From contig CM049317.1 in assembly GCA_026874595.1 (NCBI GenBank), positions 16,417,382 to 16,481,381 on the forward strand: a stretch of 64,000 nt of DNA, read 5' to 3'. This document shows, piece after piece, positions 59,001 to 64,000 of this stretch. A program made the translations under genes and the position numbers. Each line of letters begins with the position of its first letter. Position 1 is the stretch's first letter. The stretch is from Sipunculus nudus. Its lineage: Eukaryota > Annelida > Sipuncula > Golfingiida > Sipunculidae. The notes beneath the pieces were generated by a model. The model made no database searches, was not told the origin of the DNA, and saw only the letters and a program-made list of their open reading frames with translations.

Positions 59001-62000
59001 GCGAGTGAAGGCAGCTTTCTTCTTCTACTGGCGTGGTACAAATCATGGTTTGAGCGCTGATGAATCTTAAGATGCAAGTTTTGTGCATCATATTTAGAGT
59101 ACATCAACATAGGGTATTAAAAAAAACCAAAAAACAACGGCAGAAACTTGACAATTGTAATGCAATATTAACTAGCTATTATGCATCAACACAACAAATC
59201 AATCAACTGCTATTGAAGTACGGACAAGCTTATCATTATGTCCAAAACTGTGGTTATGGAACTGTGGATTGAACCCTTCGGATCTTACGTAATGATGCAT
59301 ACACATGCTTAAATTTTCTAGAAAAGTATATAAGAAATTGATTAGAAAAGCTGTACGTTGGTCTTTAATGCGTAGAAAGTGGGTGGTATTTTTACCTAAT
59401 TTCCAGCGTTCTGTGAGTGGCCTTAATCATTTCTTAGACGCGCAAAGCTGGTACATCATAACACAATATTAAGCTTTCCCATTAATACCTTTCTTTATTT
59501 TATACATAAGGGCTGTTGCCAATAAAAATTAAAATAATAGAACCCCGGGGGAGATTTTTTCAGGATATTACATTATTTATTTATTATTTGCAGACAAAGT
59601 TATTGATCAGCATTCAAAGTAGCTTTTTCTCCACATTTTCTTTTTCACATCTGCATTTTTTATTAATATTAAAACAAGACGGTCAGCTGGATGATGATAT
59701 TTGGCTGTACTTATCTTGGCGTCTCATAAACCATTTTTCGACCCTAAATGTCTGACAAGTAAATGTCATTTCCCGCGATAAATGCTTGTTTATTGGCGGT
59801 ATCAAATCTCACTGATACTGCTTTCAGCGTTGTTTTTTCACATTAAAATGCCTAAAATATAGATGACCGGCCTGTCTTATTGAAAGTAATTAATCAGGAA
59901 CAATGTCAACCAATTAAATAAACCATCTCTGGTTCGGAAGGTACAGACAACTTATTTATGATATAGAGTGAACGTAACTATTATATATAATAATATTCTT
60001 TTCTGAGTGTTGGCCTTTTTGACACATAAATATTTATCACGTGAAAAGCTACAGTAAATATTGAAAGAGAAAATGGGTAAACAAGGTCAATTAAGTTAAT
60101 GCGGGCCTTATGCGGTTATATGATTGGACTGGATTGCTAATCATATTAATAATGATAGGAATTGTGTATTGGATCAACCAGAGAAATTTTATTACAATCA
60201 GGTCAGATTTTTTTAAAATAAAAAAATATCAAATTTGTTAGACCCACAAATTGTCCTTGACAAATAATAGTACCGATAATTAATCCCTAAAAATAAGATG
60301 GTCAAAACTCAGTCGTATGCTAATTATATTATTATAATTAATGGATTACTTTGTGGTATATAAAAGGCTAATTCATATGACAACGAATCTCCTAAGTTAT
60401 ACCATTGGCAAGACCAGGGTGAACACTTGGACCTTCAGCTGCGAAGTAAAACGCCTTAACATACATGCTACTTGCTATCCGTCATGGAATAAATCTGATG
60501 AATGAAACCTGCTTTGTCTTTCCGCTAGGAAAATAATTTATAGAGTTGGGTGGTGTTTCTTTAAAAAAAAACACACAACAAGGCAGGCCTAATGCAGCAT
60601 TGGCATAATAGCTATAATTATGAGGCCAAGAATAATGCCTAAATAATCCTTAAACCTTCCACAACCTTAGTTTAAAGCAACCCAGTTAGGTCATACATGA
60701 CAATCATAACCTAGAACCTGTTTTCAAGCAATGCATACTGCCAAATAAAAATGATTAATGTTATCAGATATAAACAAATAACAGAAGCTTTGTTTATAGG
60801 CAGACAACATGCAATGTGATACAGGAAGAGGAGATTCTATTTAAAAGGTCAATAAGAAATATTGTCTAATTACTGTAATATAAAAGTTAACTATAATGGC
60901 AGGTAAATCCTCGCGGGATCCCGTATATTAGGCCCAGAAATTTCCATGTGAAAAAGCGCACATTTCAACAAAAAAGCTCTTGCTTGAAATGTTGTTCATG
61001 ATGATTTACTCCAATTGCCTCCTGAGATGAGACGTCTTATTTTAAAAATCACAATGTCAAAAGGTAAAAATAAAAATATTTCCGTCCATTTATTTGCAGA
61101 CATTGCAGTTTATTATAATGGACGGACAGCAGTATTCATTATCAGAGAAGGGCAAAATAAATGTCCATGCAGTTTCCAATACCTTTAACCTTTACATAAG
61201 GGCCTTTCCTATTTCCCAAAACCTGCAATTGGTGGCTTACTCAAGTTATCAATTTTTCAACAACGGACACCAATATTGATTTGCGTTTAAGAAGACCGAG
61301 TAAAATTTGTCAACGTCTTTCTCGCATTAAAAAAATAGATTTTAATTGGGAATAAGATACCAGCAAGAAGTACTTGGCAAGTAAATGATAATTTCCAGCT
61401 GTTTTCACAACCCCACAAACGGCAGGTCATATATCTGTACTATGTTCTTCATTTTTGTGACCTCCCGTGGGTTTTGTCCGTAATATATTTCCAGTTACCT
61501 TTTGCAATGAAAAAATCCGCGCCTTTGTTTTTTTTTCTCATTTAACAAATATTGTGATGCAGAAATAAATTGCGAAACCTTCCGAACGATATGTTTGTCC
61601 GATTAGATATGCCTGTGTGATAATTGATGTTCTCAATACGTTCCTGATTAATATGAAGCCTTTTGTATTCGAGACACATGGCAAATAGCCGACTGAATTT
61701 GTAATTAATGTAATTATTGATGTCCAAGTCAAATTAGCATCAAATAATTCTCACCTAATACATTTTAAAGATTTTATTACCTCTGACTCAGATGTTACTT
61801 TATCACATGTCACATGTTATCATGTTACTTAGTTACCTTTCTGAATCCATTCTCTAGACAGACCGAGTAATAGGATTTTTTTTGTCTTGCTGGAGGAATG
61901 CGCACCATTTAGTGCCATTCTAGTTTTCAAATAGTTATGTTAAATTTTTGGACTTCGGTTCCTTTAATTTTACTGATTAAAGCTAAACAAAAATTGGAGT

Positions 62001-62560
62001 AATCGACAACGATATGTTACTGCATTAAAATAAAGGTAACGCACTGTACGTTTAGCCTCCGATAGAGTAGAATTAGTTAAAAATATACAGATACAAGATG
62101 GATTCATAAAAAATAACATTAGGTTTGAAACCGATACTTTTTTGCAGCTTGTACGATCAAACTTATACATTAACCTTCGAACTACGTCATCATTTTATAT
62201 CAGTTATCTTGATTATGCCATAAACATTAAGGGTTAGAAATATTTTAGTCCTGAAATACATAAACCCCTTTTATCTTAATCTCGAATGTGTGTATGGAAC
62301 TTCTTTTTAATGTCCGACCGCTCCCTGCCTCATTCGGCTCAGGAGTATTTATGTTGGCAGGGAACTCGAGGTTGCCTAGGGTCCTACTTGCAATCGTCAG
62401 CTTTGAGAGGAAGGTAAAAAAAAACTGTAGCATCTTGCTAGGATGCTCACGTTTTATATATGTAAAGGTTATAATGGAGAAAATGTATTAAAAATGAAGA
62501 CTTCTTATCCCGCAAAATACCGTAACAATGGCAGCGCAGAGTGGAGCATCCCCTGGTGAA
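56081..62560. other. Non-coding, no recognised gene
   Basis: AT-rich throughout, with scattered short frames and no recognisable domains. TATA-like words (58,259 and 60,357) occur but no coding region follows them. Confidence 0.5.
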
Positions 62561-62720
62561 TAATAGATTGAATGTTCCATCAGTTAACCTTGTCAGTGTA
62601 AAATCTAGGGCTGTCCTGTGACCATAGACTTTGAATATTTGCCATTGACGGACGGGCGTACGGACGCAAGCACGGAGGCATCAAAATATCCCATGGTGCA
62701 AATTTGTTGCGAGTGGAAAA
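62561..62720. repeat. Possible interspersed repeat with GACGGACGG words
   Basis: Near 62,645-62,680 the words gacggacgggcgtacgg and gcaagcacgg resemble the GACAGACGGA run at about 6,070-6,105. Resemblance is limited to this motif. Confidence 0.25.
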
Positions 62721-63869
62721 TTATTTATCGTGGAATCAAAATGGTAGAACAAAATCGAAACGAATACCACGACCTTTCATCTGCAATATAGAAACGCATT
62801 TATTTCATAGTTACTTCCATCCACAATACCTAAATTAACGCGTTCTCTCATGGAATGTTCTCCTTAAAAAAACCTTGCTCAAATACATCACGTTTTATCC
62901 TCCAGCGACTGGTAAAACAAGGATTACCTTAAAACTATTTCTTGCACGACCAGGCAGCATTATTTTTTTTGTATTGTGAGTGATGAAGCAAATTGTGTTT
63001 AATAAAGATTACATTGTTGTACCGAACGAGCCACCGGTAAAGGATATAAGCGAAGCTTAGCTTCAAGGTGAAAAATGTACAAGTGCATCTTGCTTTTCAT
63101 CAGATGAATTTGGTTTTTATTGACCGATAAAAACGATATCTCTCAATTTTTTACGACACGAATTCATGGCACGCTATTAAATAAAATAGGCTTGAGTCCT
63201 ATTCTTTCCTTTTTTGTTGGATCAGGCCCCAAGACGTTTAGTCATAATGGCTTGTTTCTTATGTCTTAGAGTTTCTAGTTAAAAACAGTGGCTTAACGGT
63301 AGTCATTCAAGCGAAAGTTTAATTATAAAGTACCATGAAAAAAAATATCTTGTTAAACAGAATAAAACTGAAAAAAAATGTAACTTCGTTCATTTTTATT
63401 CCCGCTCAAGGCACTTATTCAAAAATGTTCAAGAGCCCATGAAAAGACATTTTCAATTTCCCTTTCAATATTTCAATTTTTCATTTATTAACATATTCTT
63501 TTTGTTGCTTTTATAACCGTGATTTTATTCAGATCCACTATTCGTTTCAATTAGGCCTGGCTGCTTATCCAAATATATCATGCAACAGAGACAAAATACA
63601 GTTAGTGTTCAATAATCGTCAAACTCGACAATGCTTATGTCAGATTTTGTGAAATTGTAATGAAAATATCAGAGCCTGTAATCAGACAGAGCAGTATTAT
63701 TTATCATCAAACTGGGGAAAACTACCTTTACTCAAAAATGTGCCATTCAGGAATAATACTGATATTAAATCCAACATCCTCCCGTTTCTGTGACCTTAGA
63801 ATAGCGTGTATCACTCACAAACGAGGGAAAATAATAAATTATAACCCAGGAATGGGAATTCATTACATA
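62721..63869. other. Non-coding, nothing recognised
   Basis: AT-rich sequence without visible gene or repeat. Confidence 0.5.
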
Positions 63870-63906
63870 CCCAGGACCCGCAGGTGCGGTAGACACCGGG
63901 TCTGGG
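63870..63906 (+). other. Possible RNA-like hairpin
   Basis: CCCAGGACCC at 63,870 can pair with GGGTCTGGG ending at 63,906 with one bulge. Inside it GGTG pairs with CACC around a 7-nt loop. The stem is GC-rich in AT-rich surroundings. No function is implied. Confidence 0.3.
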
Positions 63907-64000
63907 TGATAACAGGATACAAAATAATATGATAGGAAGCGAGTTCTACCGCACTGTCACGTAGTCCAAAACGGAACTCTGCTGATGTACAAACCTAGAT

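Noticed and set aside
53820-59010. Apparent similarity between 53,820-53,960 and 58,870-59,010
   Set aside because: Only short scattered words agree. By eye it does not exceed what AT-rich sequence gives by chance.
60357-60368. TATATAAAAGGC, a good TATA-box match
   Set aside because: No initiator at the right distance and no gene downstream.
1-64000. CRISPR arrays, bacterial operons, phage genes
   Set aside because: There are no regularly spaced repeats and no long ORFs. The composition and repeats are those of a eukaryotic genome.

Overview
The window looks like AT-rich, repeat-dominated intergenic or heterochromatic DNA from an animal, most likely a marine invertebrate and possibly a mollusc. 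The organism call is an inference. It rests on long (TA)n runs, tRNA-derived SINE-like heads, repeats carrying TGACCT and GACAGACGGA motifs (5.7-6.1 kb) of a kind familiar from bivalve genomes, and a Gypsy element of the Gmr1 type. I found no convincing intact host gene, rRNA gene or CRISPR array. Nearly all open frames are short chance frames or lie inside repeats.

Layout. 1-13.7 kb and 56-64 kb: AT-rich sequence with little visible structure. 13.7-18.7 kb: several TA and GA microsatellites, an 88-bp-arm foldback, a terminal-inverted-repeat element of about 0.9 kb (hAT-like) and one end of a pogo-like element. 18.8-22.3 kb: two copies of repeat family A, an almost complete LTR (20,819-21,513) and family B. 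22.95-28.23 kb: copy S1 of a large duplicated block. 28.24-33.04 kb: a broken Ty3/Gypsy retrotransposon. 33.05-33.65 kb: family B with its two halves in swapped order. 34.25-39.94 kb: copy S2. 41.5-44.4 kb: family B, family A, a tRNA-derived SINE head and a second LTR. 46.2-52.1 kb: copy S3. 52.1-56.1 kb: a further, more diverged duplicated pair.

The main find is the retrotransposon. From left to right it holds a 5'-truncated LTR, a primer-binding site matching the tRNA-Pro type at 16 of 18 positions, Gag (acidic N terminus, charged coiled coil, SCAN-related capsid, decayed zinc knuckle), a linker with tandem coding repeats, a DTG protease, integrase, reverse transcriptase and RNase H. Integrase lies before reverse transcriptase, the order of Ty1/copia, yet the reverse transcriptase and RNase H motifs are of Gypsy type. 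That arrangement defines the Gmr1-like lineage. The copy is dead: it has many stops and frameshifts, lacks the integrase zinc-binding domain, is cut off inside RNase H and has no 3' LTR.

The second find is the S blocks: three diverged, collinear copies, each missing different parts, with repeats A, B and the LTR scattered between them. This suggests an old tandem segmental duplication with units of roughly 9-12 kb. One segment carries a broken but shared reading frame of about 115 codons in two copies, which may be the remnant of a duplicated gene or element ORF. All similarities were judged by eye and no alignment or database search was run.
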